Source of the DNA: an uncultured beta proteobacterium
GTDB lineage: Bacteria; Pseudomonadota; Gammaproteobacteria; Burkholderiales; Burkholderiaceae
DNA: 47,217 nucleotides
NCBI GenBank assembly: GCA_903935355.1
Contig: CAIZRK010000001.1
Coordinates: 1 to 47,217, forward strand
Direction of reading: 5' to 3'
Part shown: positions 18,054 to 27,158 of the stretch, in pieces
How the letters are laid out: every line of letters starts with the position of its first letter
Position numbering within the stretch: position 1 is the stretch's first letter
Translations under genes and position numbers: made by a program
Notes under the pieces: generated by a model
What the model saw: only the letters and a program-made list of their open reading frames with translations
Told to the model about the DNA's origin: nothing
Databases searched by the model: none

Positions 18054-19613
18054 ATGATTCTTTCCATAACTTCTCTTATTCCACGTTTGCAGTTGTTTCT
18101 ACTAATTGCTGTAGGACTTCTTTCTGCCTGTGCAGTAGGCCCTGATTTTAAACAGCCGGAGGCGCCGAAAACTTTAACCTATACTGAAGAGCCCCTTTCT
18201 AAAACGTTAACTATAGCCCCTGGTGTCCCTGGGGGTACAGATCAAGTTTTTGTGGATGGCGCTGATATTGAAGCCCAGTGGTGGGAGCTCTATAAATCTC
18301 CAGAACTTGATGTACTCATCAAGAAAGCCTTGCAGAAAAATCCTAATCTAGGTGCTGCCGATGCAGCTTTGCGAGCTGCCCAGGAAAACGTGAATGCTCA
18401 AATTGGCGGCCAATACTTCCCAGCCATTGGTATTGGAGCGTTGGGGCAGCCTGGACTATCTGGCGGTAGAGAAAAGCAACCTTCCGCAGTTTATGGTTTA
18501 CAAAATGGTACAGATACATACAACTTGTATAACGCAACTGTTAATGTTACTTACAAGATAGATGTTTTTGGTGGTGGTCGCAGGACGGTTGAAAGTGCTA
18601 AAGCACAAGCGGAATACCAACAGTTCAAATTAGAGAGTGCTTACCTTTCCTTAACTGCCAACATTGTTACGGGAGCTATTCGTGAAGCAGCTCTGCGTGC
18701 GCAATTGCAAGCTACCGCAGAAATTTTGAAGGCACAACAAAATTTGGCTGATGTGACGGAAAAACAGTTAAAGATTGGCTCTGTTAATAAAGTCGATCTG
18801 ACCTCACAACAATCCTTAGTGGCAAGCTCTCAGGTTGATTTATATAACTATGAACGCAATCTGGCGTTTGCCCGTAATCAACTAGCGGTACTTACAGGTG
18901 AGTTGCCTAGTAATGCCAGTATTACTAAATTTGATTTAAGCAAATTGCATTTACCTGAAAAGCTACCCCTCTCTGTGCCTTCTAGCTTGGTGCGTCAGCG
19001 TCCTGATGTGCGTTCTGCAGAAGCGCAGCTCAAGTCCACTAATGCGCTGGTGGGGGTTGCCACTGCAAACTTATTGCCGCAATTTACTATTACGGGCGCT
19101 ATTGGATCTGCGGCACTTTCTACAGGTGCGTTATTTGGTCCTAATGCCGCTTTATGGTCAGTCGCTGGTGGTATTTTTCAGCCTCTATTTCAAGGTGGAC
19201 AGTTATTGGCCCAGCGGCGTGGCGCGATGGCCAATTATGAGCAAGCGGTATATCAGTATCAAGCAACGGTATTGAGTGCTTTTCAAGAGGTAGCAGATGC
19301 GCTCAGAGCACTAGAGACCGGTGCTCAAGCATTGAAGGCGGCATCTGATGCAGAGCGATACTCCTTTGAAACACTTGACCTAGTCCAGCAACAATATAAA
19401 TTAGGCACTGCAAGTTATTTGGCGGTGCTCTATTACCAAAACCTCTATCAGCAAGCCAAGGTAAAGTCCGTTGCTGCGCAAGCTACACGTTTTTCTGATA
19501 CCGCTGCATTATTTGCAGCGCTAGGGGGCGGTTGGTGGAATCGAACTGGCCCTGCATTTCAACTAAAAGAAGTAGCTAACAAAGATCCAAATGAAACTCC
19601 TCGAGATAATTAA
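18054..19613 (+). CDS. RND efflux outer-membrane factor lipoprotein (NodT/OprM family)
   Basis: Outer-membrane channel component of a tripartite efflux pump. The 519 residues begin with a lipoprotein signal peptide whose lipobox LLSAC puts the lipidated Cys near residue 26, followed by the family start AVGPDFKQPE. Two repeated OEP domains have typical helical heptads; SLVRQRPDVRSAEAQLKSTN near 311 and NLLPQFTITGAIG near 337 are diagnostic. It is the first gene of the pump operon, which is unusual, since the adaptor gene often comes first. Its 3' end overlaps the adaptor gene by 23 bases. Substrates cannot be deduced. Confidence 0.92.
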   Translation: MILSITSLIPRLQLFLLIAVGLLSACAVGPDFKQPEAPKTLTYTEEPLSKTLTIAPGVPGGTDQVFVDGADIEAQWWELYKSPELDVLIKKALQKNPNLGAADAALRAAQENVNAQIGGQYFPAIGIGALGQPGLSGGREKQPSAVYGLQNGTDTYNLYNATVNVTYKIDVFGGGRRTVESAKAQAEYQQFKLESAYLSLTANIVTGAIREAALRAQLQATAEILKAQQNLADVTEKQLKIGSVNKVDLTSQQSLVASSQVDLYNYERNLAFARNQLAVLTGELPSNASITKFDLSKLHLPEKLPLSVPSSLVRQRPDVRSAEAQLKSTNALVGVATANLLPQFTITGAIGSAALSTGALFGPNAALWSVAGGIFQPLFQGGQLLAQRRGAMANYEQAVYQYQATVLSAFQEVADALRALETGAQALKAASDAERYSFETLDLVQQQYKLGTASYLAVLYYQNLYQQAKVKSVAAQATRFSDTAALFAALGGGWWNRTGPAFQLKEVANKDPNETPRDN

Positions 19614-20940
19614 AACTAAGGCAATTGATGCTGCAATGGCGCTAAAGTCATGTGCTTTAGCTAAAGCACAAGATTGGCAGCTTCGTGAGAAGTTGATTAC
19701 TCTTTGGGAAAAAGCAAAAGCCTTAGGGGTGCGTATTGGGCAAAAATTGCGTCCGCGCGAACGTTTTATGAGAACGAAGGCTTATGCTAAGTTACAAGCA
19801 ATGTCCCCCTTGCACCGTCGTATGACGGTCATGTTATGCGGTGTTTTTCTATTGCTCGGTTTGATCTTTGGCTTTAATCAGTTAAAGACTTTCATGATTA
19901 AGTATTTTATTTCTGGCATGGGATTGCCTCCAGCCACTGTCTCAACCATGGTAGTGGCAAGTACTGAATGGCAACCTAAGTTGACTAGTGTTGGAAATAT
20001 ACGAGCATACAGAGGAGTTGAGTTGAGCACCGAAATCGGAGGTTTGGTACAAACTGTTCCGATTAAGTCTGGTATGGATGTCAAGGAGGGCGAGCTCCTT
20101 ATTAAATTAAACGATGCTTCTGATGTGGCGCAATTGAACTCTCTTAAAGCTATGGCTGATTTAGCTAAGATAATCAATGAACGCGATAGACAGCAACTAG
20201 CTATTCAAGCAATCAGCAAGAATGTGTTTGATACAAGTAAGGCTGATGCAAAATCTAAAGAGGCTCAGGTAGAGCAGCAGACCGCTCTAGTTGCTAAGAA
20301 AAACCTTAAAGCCCCATTTAGTGGGCGTGTTGGCATTGTGTTAATAAATCCGGGTCAATTCGTTAATCCTGGCGATAAGTTATTAACCTTGCAAACCCTA
20401 GATCCTATTTTTGTAGATTTTAACTTGCCGCAAAGTAATGCTGAACAAATTCAGGTGGGTCAAGAAATCGTTGTTACTACGGACGCATTTAAAGAGTCCA
20501 GTTTTACAGGAAAAATTACTGCAGTAAGTCCAAAGGTGGATACCAATACCCGCAACATTCAAGTTGAGGCGCAGTTAGCTAATCCAGATAAAAAAATCTT
20601 ACCCGGTATGTTTGCTAATGTGAATATCAAGGTGGGTGAGCAGATTAAATTAGTTACTCTGCCACAAACCGCCGTGACTTATAACCCTTATGGCTCAACA
20701 ATTTTTATTGCTAAGCCAACGGGAAAGAAGGATAAACAAGGCAATCTAGCGCTCGAAGCCCAGCAAGTATTTGTGACTACTGGCGCGACTCGTGGTGACC
20801 AAGTGGCCATAATAAAGGGAGTAGAGGAGGGTGCTACGGTAGTCACTAGTGGGCAACTAAAGATTAAGAACGGGACCCCACTAATTGTGAATAATAAAGT
20901 TCAGCCATCAAATTCACCAGACCCAAAGCCACAGGAATAA
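19591..20940 (+). CDS. RND efflux periplasmic adaptor (membrane fusion protein) with N-terminal extension
   Basis: Links the inner-membrane transporter to the outer-membrane channel. A single membrane segment lies at about residues 79-97 (VMLCGVFLLLGLIFGF). The lipoyl and barrel domains follow: TEIGGLVQTVPIKSGMDVKE near 147, then LKAPFSGRVGIVLINPGQFV near 238. The alpha-hairpin between the lipoyl halves is short. The 78 residues before the membrane segment are lysine/arginine-rich and predicted cytoplasmic, longer than in AcrA-type adaptors. No strong ribosome site precedes ATG 19591, so a later start (M60, M71 or M78) is possible, though none has a better site. It precedes the permease gene by seven bases. 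Confidence 0.9.
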   Translation: MKLLEIIKTKAIDAAMALKSCALAKAQDWQLREKLITLWEKAKALGVRIGQKLRPRERFMRTKAYAKLQAMSPLHRRMTVMLCGVFLLLGLIFGFNQLKTFMIKYFISGMGLPPATVSTMVVASTEWQPKLTSVGNIRAYRGVELSTEIGGLVQTVPIKSGMDVKEGELLIKLNDASDVAQLNSLKAMADLAKIINERDRQQLAIQAISKNVFDTSKADAKSKEAQVEQQTALVAKKNLKAPFSGRVGIVLINPGQFVNPGDKLLTLQTLDPIFVDFNLPQSNAEQIQVGQEIVVTTDAFKESSFTGKITAVSPKVDTNTRNIQVEAQLANPDKKILPGMFANVNIKVGEQIKLVTLPQTAVTYNPYGSTIFIAKPTGKKDKQGNLALEAQQVFVTTGATRGDQVAIIKGVEEGATVVTSGQLKIKNGTPLIVNNKVQPSNSPDPKPQE

Positions 20941-20947
20941 GTCCTAA

Positions 20948-23900
20948 ATGAATTGGACTGACCTATTTATTCGTAGACCAGTGTTATCGCTGGTAGTGAG
21001 TGCTCTCGTTTTGGTATTTGGCTTAAAGGCGGTTGGATCACTGCCAGTAAACCAATACCCCCAAACCCAAAATGCGATCGTTACTATTACTACCGCTTAC
21101 TACGGGGCTGATCCAGAAACCATTGCTGGATTTATTACTCAACCTCTAGAAGCAGCAATTGCGCAGTCTCAAGGAATTGATTACTTATCTTCTATGAGTG
21201 TGAGCGGCCTCTCAACTATTACCGCCACCTTAAAGCTGAACTATGACTCTAATGCGGCCTTAACGCAGATTCAGACGCAGATTAGTTCTGTTAAGAACCA
21301 GTTGCCTCCACAAGCCCAGCAACCAGTATTGACAGTGCAGATTGGCCAATCTACCGCTGCAATGTATATGGGTTTTTATAGCGATGAGATTCCGAATAAT
21401 GCGATTACAGATTACTTATTGCGCGTAGTTAAGCCAACGCTTGATTCGGTGGATGGCGTTCAAAACGCAGAGATTACGGGTGGCAGAAAGTTTGCTTTAC
21501 GCGCGTGGCTCGATCGTGAAAAAATGGCTGGCCTAGGGGTAGGCGCTGATGATGTATATAGCGCAATGTCTGCTAACAACTATCTTTCCGCTGTAGGTAG
21601 TACCAAGGGTGAAATGGTGGCTGTTGACTTGGTCGCCGGTACCGATTTGCATACTCTAGATGAGTTTCGTAAATTAGTTGTTAAAAAAGATGGCATTAAT
21701 TTGGTTTATTTGGAACAAGTTGCTACGGTGAGTCTGGGCTCTGAGGACTACAACACCAATGTAGCCTTTAGTGGCAAGAAATCCGTATTTATTGCCATTA
21801 AAGTAGCCCCGCAAGCAAATTTGCTGGATGTTGCTCAGCGTGTACGCGATGTGGTTCCAGGGATTCAGAAACAATTGCCAATTGGGATGACTGGAAAAAT
21901 CGTCTATGACTCGACTAAGTTTATTACGAGCTCAATTGATGAGGTGGTCACTACGCTGATTGAGGCGCTTTTGATTGTTACTGTAGTGATCTATCTCTTT
22001 TTGGGGAGTGCTCGAGCGGTAGCGGTACCAGTGATTGCTATGCCGCTTTCCTTAATTGGCACCTTCTTTCTTATGCAAGTGCTAGGTTACTCTATCAACC
22101 TCTTAACACTGTTGGCTCTAGTTCTTGCGATTGGATTGGTGGTAGATGACGCCATTATTGTGGTGGAGAATGTCGATCGCCATATGAAAGAAGGAAAGTC
22201 TCCGCTAGAGGCATCATTGATTGCTGCTCGTGAGCTTGGCGGTCCTATTTTGGCGATGACGGTAGTGTTAATCGCTGTATATATCCCGATTGGTTTTCAG
22301 GGTGGCCTTACTGGAGCACTTTTTACTGAATTTGCATTTACTTTAGCAAGTGCAGTAGCAGTATCGGGTTTGATTGCGTTGACACTATCACCAATGATGT
22401 GCTCTCGGATCTTTACTGAAGAGCAAGAGGTATCACCTTTTGTGCAAAAGATCGATCGTATCTTTGATAAGGTCCACCATAGCTATCAAAGTACCTTGCG
22501 TGAATTACTCAGCACATGGCAGGTCATCATTGTGATGGGCGCCATTCTCTTGGGTGGTGTTGCTTATTTATATGCCACTGCCCGTGCCGAGCTAGCCCCA
22601 ACTGAAGATCAGGGCATCGTCTTGATGCAGGCCTCTGGGCCACCAAACAGCACCGTTAATCAGATGCAGACTTATGCAGATCAGATTTATCAAATTTCTA
22701 GTCAAGAACCTGAGTACGAACAAATGTTTCAAATTACCAGCCCTACTAGTAGCTTTGGTGGCGTGTTACTTAAAGATTGGAATCAGCGTAGTCGTAATGC
22801 CACTAAATTTCAAGAGGATATGCAAAGCAAGTGGAATACGATTGCTGGCGCTCGTATAGCTGCCTTCCAATTTCCGGCGCTCCCAGGCGCGCAAGGATTG
22901 CCAGTGCAAGTGGTGATTAATACAACTGAATCATATGAGCAATTAAATGAAGTATCACAAGCCGTACTTGATAAAGCGCGACGTAGCGGAAACTTCTTTT
23001 TTGTCGACTCAGATTTAAAAATTGATAAGCCACAAGATGTATTGGTAATTGATCGTGAAAAAGTTGCCGCACTAGGGATGACCCAGCAACAAGTGGGGGC
23101 GGCACTTTCTGCTGCTCTTGGCGGGGGCTATGTAAATTATTTTTCTGTAGCGGGTAGATCTTATCGGGTTATTCCACAGGTAAAACAAGTAGACCGTCTA
23201 AATCCGGATCAAATTTTGGATTATTACATTCGTACGCCAAGTGGGCAGATGATTCAGGCGCGTACGATCGCTAGCATTAAGCAAAAGGTTGTGCCTCAGT
23301 CCATTAATCATTTCCAGCAACTTAACTCTGCAACTATTTCTGGTGTGAGTACACCATTTATTTCTCAAGCTGATGTATTGGAGTTTATGCGTCAGACCTT
23401 AAAAGAGGCTGCACCCAATGGGTACTCCATGGATTATGCCGGGCCCTCACGTCAATTTATGGCGGAATCTGGGGGATTTTTAGTCACCATGTTCTTTGCG
23501 ATCTTGATTGTGTTCTTGGTGCTCGCTGCCCAGTTTGAAAGCTTCCGAGACCCAATTGTGATTTTAGTTTCAGTGCCGTTAGCCCTGTTTGGCGCACTGA
23601 TTTTTATCAACTTAGGCTTTACAACTTTAAATGTATATACGCAAGTTGGCTTGGTTACGCTGATGGGATTAATTAGTAAGCACGGCATTTTGATTGTCGA
23701 GTTTGCTAATGAGTTACAAGAGGCTGGACGTAGTAAGGTAGATGCTATTGTTGAAGCCAGTAGCGTTCGTTTGCGCCCAATCTTGATGACTACCGCTGCG
23801 ATGGTTTTAGGCGTAGTCCCTCTAGTGGTGGCTTCTGGTGCTGGTGCTGCAGGCCGTCAATCGATGGGTATCGTGATCTTTACTGGTTTATCTATTGGCA

Positions 23901-23983
23901 CACTCTTTACTTTATTTGTGGTGCCGGCGATGTATCTTTTTATTGGCGCAGATCACCATGAGAAGAAGTTTAAGCAGCAATAG
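20948..23983 (+). CDS. RND multidrug efflux permease (HAE1 family, AcrB/MexB-like)
   Basis: Proton-driven inner-membrane transporter, 1011 residues. It has the two-half RND layout: TM1 near 10-28, a large periplasmic loop, TM2-6 near 335-480, a second loop, and TM8-12 after 850. The proton-relay aspartates are D400 and D401 in GLVVDDAIIVVENVDR, and the matching lysine is in GLISKHGILIVEF. The end IGADHHEKKFKQQ lacks a long tail. It forms a complete pump with the two preceding genes. The 3' end lies only 10 bases from the convergent flavin reductase gene, with no hairpin terminator between. Substrate range unknown. Confidence 0.95.
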   Translation: MNWTDLFIRRPVLSLVVSALVLVFGLKAVGSLPVNQYPQTQNAIVTITTAYYGADPETIAGFITQPLEAAIAQSQGIDYLSSMSVSGLSTITATLKLNYDSNAALTQIQTQISSVKNQLPPQAQQPVLTVQIGQSTAAMYMGFYSDEIPNNAITDYLLRVVKPTLDSVDGVQNAEITGGRKFALRAWLDREKMAGLGVGADDVYSAMSANNYLSAVGSTKGEMVAVDLVAGTDLHTLDEFRKLVVKKDGINLVYLEQVATVSLGSEDYNTNVAFSGKKSVFIAIKVAPQANLLDVAQRVRDVVPGIQKQLPIGMTGKIVYDSTKFITSSIDEVVTTLIEALLIVTVVIYLFLGSARAVAVPVIAMPLSLIGTFFLMQVLGYSINLLTLLALVLAIGLVVDDAIIVVENVDRHMKEGKSPLEASLIAARELGGPILAMTVVLIAVYIPIGFQGGLTGALFTEFAFTLASAVAVSGLIALTLSPMMCSRIFTEEQEVSPFVQKIDRIFDKVHHSYQSTLRELLSTWQVIIVMGAILLGGVAYLYATARAELAPTEDQGIVLMQASGPPNSTVNQMQTYADQIYQISSQEPEYEQMFQITSPTSSFGGVLLKDWNQRSRNATKFQEDMQSKWNTIAGARIAAFQFPALPGAQGLPVQVVINTTESYEQLNEVSQAVLDKARRSGNFFFVDSDLKIDKPQDVLVIDREKVAALGMTQQQVGAALSAALGGGYVNYFSVAGRSYRVIPQVKQVDRLNPDQILDYYIRTPSGQMIQARTIASIKQKVVPQSINHFQQLNSATISGVSTPFISQADVLEFMRQTLKEAAPNGYSMDYAGPSRQFMAESGGFLVTMFFAILIVFLVLAAQFESFRDPIVILVSVPLALFGALIFINLGFTTLNVYTQVGLVTLMGLISKHGILIVEFANELQEAGRSKVDAIVEASSVRLRPILMTTAAMVLGVVPLVVASGAGAAGRQSMGIVIFTGLSIGTLFTLFVVPAMYLFIGADHHEKKFKQQ

Positions 23984-23993
23984 TTCAGTATTT

Positions 23994-24479
23994 TCATGAG
24001 AAATCAATCCCTCCAAATTTACTGTGGGCAAAGATCAAAGGCTGTCCCGCAGGATCATGTTTGAGATTGTGAACTTTTGCCACGATGATGTTGTGGTCAC
24101 CGCCTGTATGTACTGAAACAGTCTCACATTCGTAATAGGCAATACAGTGATTAATTTGGGTCAGGCCGCTTGCTGCAACTGTGTGCGGAATATTGAAGAA
24201 TTGATTATCTTTAACTGTGGCGAAATGCATGGCCATCGCTTCTTGTGAGCGTTCGAGCACATGAATTAATTGCATATGACCGACTTCAAAGTAAGGCATC
24301 AAACGAGAATGCTTTTTAAGGCTCCACAGAATAAGAGGCGGCTCTAGTGAAACGGTATTAAAAGAGCTGATCGTAATGCCATGCGGATTATTTTGGGCAT
24401 CAAGGCAGGTGATAACGGTCACTCCAGTCGCAAAGGAGGAAAACCCCTTGCGTAGCTCATGGGAAGTAAATGGGGCCAT
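23994..24479 (-). CDS. Flavin reductase family protein (FMN-binding split barrel)
   Basis: The 161 residues match the flavin reductase-like domain: FSSFATGVTVITCLDAQNNP (about 14-33), GITISSFNTVSLEPPLILWS, and a C-terminal LIFAHSKFGG-type end. Such proteins reduce FMN or FAD with NAD(P)H, often to feed a two-component monooxygenase, but no monooxygenase gene is near. It is the second gene of a short minus-strand pair, 10 bases after a small lipoprotein gene. Physiological partner unknown. Confidence 0.88.
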   Translation of the reverse strand: MAPFTSHELRKGFSSFATGVTVITCLDAQNNPHGITISSFNTVSLEPPLILWSLKKHSRLMPYFEVGHMQLIHVLERSQEAMAMHFATVKDNQFFNIPHTVAASGLTQINHCIAYYECETVSVHTGGDHNIIVAKVHNLKHDPAGQPLIFAHSKFGGIDFS

Positions 24480-24489
24480 TAAGACTTGC

Positions 24490-24786
24490 TTACTTGCCGC
24501 TCACTGGCGTATCTGCAGAGATTGTGGTGCCTGGAATAGGGATTAAGATTTCATTTTCTTCTGGTTTGACGCATTTAAAGCGATATTCCTTGCCCGCTTT
24601 AGATAAGAAACTAGCCCCTTGGTAAAAATCGTTCTTACAAGTAGTGTTCGCAAAGTCCATCACTTCCTGGGCTGTGGCGCTCGAATTGATCAAGCGCATA
24701 TTGCCCATTGACATATTAATTTGGGTTGAAGAGCAACCAAGCAGCGTTAAGCCAGAAATCGTGGTTAATAGTAGAATTTTTTTCAT
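24490..24786 (-). CDS. Small lipoprotein of unknown function
   Basis: Protein of 98 residues with a lipoprotein signal peptide (MKKILLLTTISGLTLLGC, lipobox LLGC, lipidated Cys at residue 18). The mature part is small and contains two further cysteines (TCKND, FKCVKP) that could form a disulfide. A longer frame starts at 24807. ATG 24786 is preferred because GGAGG lies five bases upstream (24792-24796) and because it gives a standard signal peptide. I do not recognise a domain. It is cotranscribed with the flavin reductase gene and divergent from the acuI-like gene. Confidence 0.78.
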   Translation of the reverse strand: MKKILLLTTISGLTLLGCSSTQINMSMGNMRLINSSATAQEVMDFANTTCKNDFYQGASFLSKAGKEYRFKCVKPEENEILIPIPGTTISADTPVSGK

Positions 24787-24873
24787 GGAAGCCTCCATAA
24801 TCAGCAATGCTCGTTAGGATAAACCTATTAAGCAATTGTCGCGAGGATTTGCTCAGTTTAAAAAGGGAGAAAC

Positions 24874-25857
24874 ATGTTTAAAGCTATTTTGGTAAATAAG
24901 GATGATCAGGGCTATCGCGCCCAATTGGCGCAAGTAGATGAGGTTAGCCTGCCAGAGGGTGATGTCAAGGTCAAAGTTCAGTATTCCACCCTGAATTACA
25001 AAGACGGCTTAGCAATTACAGGTAAAGGCCCTGTCGTGCGCAGTTTTCCGATGATTCCGGGTATTGACTTTGCTGGTGAAGTCTTAGAAAGCAGTAGTTC
25101 AGACTTTAAGGTGGGCGATCTGGTTCTACTCAATGGCTGGGGTGTTGGTGAGGGGCACTGGGGTGGCTTGGCTCAACGGGCCCGCGTCAAAGCTGAGTGG
25201 CTGATTCCGCTGCCTAAGGGCTTTACAGCAAAACAAGCTTTGGCGATAGGTACGGCAGGCTATACAGCTATGTTGTGCGTGATGGCTTTGCAAAAGCATG
25301 GCCTTAAGCCTATCGATGGTGAGGTTTTAGTCACTGGCGCGGCGGGCGGCGTTGGCAGTTTTGCCATTAGCCTTTTAAGCAAGTTGGGTTTTACCGTTGT
25401 AGCTAGCACGGGTCGCATGGCAGAAACAAGCTATCTGAAGAAATTGGGAGCAGCTGAAGTGATCGATCGGGCGGCCTTATCTGCACCAGGCAAGCCACTA
25501 GCAAAAGAGCGTTGGGCAGCGGTAGTTGATAGCGTTGGTAGCCATACCTTAGCTAATGCTTGTGCACAAACTAAGAGTGAAGGGGCAGTAGCGGCATGTG
25601 GACTTGCACAAGGCATGGATTTTCCTTCGACAGTAGCGCCATTTATCTTGCGCGGGATTACTTTATACGGAATTAATAGTGTCACCGTGCCACGGGCAAA
25701 ACGCATTGCTGCCTATGAGCAATTGAGTCAATTGGTAGACCTCAAAACCTTAGAAGATATCTCTCATGAAATTAGTCTAGAGGACTCGATTAAGTATGCT
25801 GATAAATTAATGGCGGGGGATGTGCGTGGGCGTTTAATCGTTGATGTAAATAAATAA
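24874..25857 (+). CDS. acuI: MDR-type oxidoreductase, AcuI/YhdH family (acrylyl-CoA reductase-like)
   Basis: Zinc-independent medium-chain dehydrogenase/reductase of 327 residues. The family markers are STLNYKDGLAITGKGPVVRS (about 39-58), PMIPGIDFAGEV, LNGWGVGEGHWGGLA, and the NADPH loop VTGAAGGVGSFA near 153. AcuI reduces acryloyl-CoA to propionyl-CoA with NADPH and detoxifies acrylate from DMSP breakdown or propionate metabolism. A good ribosome site (GGGAG) precedes the ATG. No DMSP-lyase or transport genes are nearby, so a general detoxifying role is as likely. The symbol is by family similarity. Confidence 0.85.
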   Translation: MFKAILVNKDDQGYRAQLAQVDEVSLPEGDVKVKVQYSTLNYKDGLAITGKGPVVRSFPMIPGIDFAGEVLESSSSDFKVGDLVLLNGWGVGEGHWGGLAQRARVKAEWLIPLPKGFTAKQALAIGTAGYTAMLCVMALQKHGLKPIDGEVLVTGAAGGVGSFAISLLSKLGFTVVASTGRMAETSYLKKLGAAEVIDRAALSAPGKPLAKERWAAVVDSVGSHTLANACAQTKSEGAVAACGLAQGMDFPSTVAPFILRGITLYGINSVTVPRAKRIAAYEQLSQLVDLKTLEDISHEISLEDSIKYADKLMAGDVRGRLIVDVNK

Positions 25858-25872
25858 AAATAACTACATGGG

Positions 25873-25910
25873 AGCGCGCTTATTGTTCTGTTTGAGGGTT
25901 GCGCGCTTTT
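25873..25910 (+). terminator. Possible intrinsic terminator of the acuI-like gene
   Basis: AGCGCGC (25873-25879) pairs with GCGCGCT (25901-25907), followed by TTT. The loop is about 21 bases, larger than usual. It begins 15 bases after the acuI stop codon and lies inside the 3' end of the convergent DUF1289 gene. Weak to moderate candidate. Confidence 0.4.
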
Positions 25911-26056
25911 AGTTGCGCACAAACTTTGAGTTTCTCGGTATTGGAAAGTTCAGACCAGCAAGCGATTTCAGCTAGAGTGCGAAAACAGCCGCGACAATAT
26001 CCATTTACAGGGTTGATATCGCACCAATTGATGCAAGGGGATGGTACTGTTGTCAA
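25880..26056 (-). CDS. DUF1289 domain-containing small protein
   Basis: Small cysteine-rich protein. The DUF1289 signature is complete: VPSPCINWCDINPVNGYC, then RGCFRTLAEIACW, with four conserved cysteines suggesting metal binding. The best start is TTG at 26056 (58 residues), with AGG six bases upstream. An ATG at 26110 would add 18 residues but would run antisense through the start of the hydrolase gene. The TTG lies 16 bases from the hydrolase ATG (26073). Function of the family is unknown. Confidence 0.75.
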   Translation of the reverse strand: MTTVPSPCINWCDINPVNGYCRGCFRTLAEIACWSELSNTEKLKVCAQLKARNPQTEQ

Positions 26057-26072
26057 AGTAAGCCTAGAAAAT

Positions 26073-27158
26073 ATGAATACACCAATCCAATCCAGTACTG
26101 CTAGTGCCATCCATTATCCCTTAGGTGAGGCTTTGCCCAAGACGGGTGGCACGATTGAAGTAGCGCCTGGCATCCGCTGGTTGCGGATGCGCCTACCTTT
26201 TGCCCTAGATCATATCAATCTCTGGCTTTTAAGTGACACTATTGAAGGTATCTCAGGTTGGACCATTGTCGATTGTGGCATTGCTAATGATGAGACCAAG
26301 GCTGCTTGGGAGCAAGTATTTGCAACAGAACTCGAAGGCATGCCGGTATTGCGCGTAATCGTGACGCATATGCATCCCGATCATGTAGGCCTCTCACAAT
26401 GGTTATGTGAAAAATGGAGTGTGCCATTGTGGATTTCAATGACTGATTATTTAACAGCCCAGTGGTTAAGTCATAAAGAAGGGGGCGCTGCGACTGGCTC
26501 GCGTGCAGGCAGTGGTGGTTCTGCAGATCACTTTCTAAAGCATGGTTTAAGTACGCCCGAAGACTTGGAAAAGATTCGGGCGCGCTCTAATTACTATAGC
26601 AATATGGTGCCCGGACTCCCTCGTCAATATCGACGCATCATGGATGGAGAAACCATTTTGATTGGTGGTCGCGATTGGAAAATCATCATGGGGTATGGAC
26701 ATGCACCCGAGCATGCCTGCTTATATTGCAAAGAATTAGAAATATTGATCTCAGGAGATATGGTTTTGCCGCGTATCTCGACTAATGTGAGTGTCTATGA
26801 TGCCGATCCTGATGCCGATCCCCTAGGCCTTTATTTAGATTCTTTAGAAAAGATTGATTGTTTGCCGGTGAATACCTTTGTCTTGCCTTCTCATGGGAAG
26901 CCATTTATGGGAATGAAGACACGGATTGCACAATTAAAAGCACATCATGAAGAACGTTTGGCTGAAACGATCGCTGCATGTGAAAAACCGGCACATGCTA
27001 GGGAGATTGTGCCGGTTTTGTTTAAGCGGGAATTAGATATTCACCAAATGACTTTTGCCATGGGTGAGGCTATTGCTCATCTGAATTACCTACTTCGTCG
27101 AGGAAAGTTGAGCCGCCAGCTTTGCGATGACGGGATGTTGCGCTTTTGCGCGATTTAG
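26073..27158 (+). CDS. MBL-fold metallo-hydrolase (LACTB2-like)
   Basis: Metallo-beta-lactamase-fold hydrolase of 361 residues. The zinc motif HMHPDH is at residues 99-104, preceded by the first strand block LWLLSD and VDCGIA. Further metal ligands are likely in GYGHAPEHACLY and LPSHGKPF. The C-terminal winged-helix-like part with AHLNYLLRRGKL is typical of LACTB2-like proteins. The frame is open upstream to 25899, but the conserved part and the oppositely oriented DUF1289 gene favour ATG 26073. The ribosome site is weak. The last 89 bases overlap the convergent PhaM-like gene. Substrate unknown (thioester or nuclease-type activity are family options). Confidence 0.85.
   Translation: MNTPIQSSTASAIHYPLGEALPKTGGTIEVAPGIRWLRMRLPFALDHINLWLLSDTIEGISGWTIVDCGIANDETKAAWEQVFATELEGMPVLRVIVTHMHPDHVGLSQWLCEKWSVPLWISMTDYLTAQWLSHKEGGAATGSRAGSGGSADHFLKHGLSTPEDLEKIRARSNYYSNMVPGLPRQYRRIMDGETILIGGRDWKIIMGYGHAPEHACLYCKELEILISGDMVLPRISTNVSVYDADPDADPLGLYLDSLEKIDCLPVNTFVLPSHGKPFMGMKTRIAQLKAHHEERLAETIAACEKPAHAREIVPVLFKRELDIHQMTFAMGEAIAHLNYLLRRGKLSRQLCDDGMLRFCAI

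Noticed and set aside
26806..26822. Short direct repeat encoding DADPDADP in the MBL-fold hydrolase
   Set aside because: Only two copies, within a normal surface loop; no sign of a larger repeat array or phase variation.
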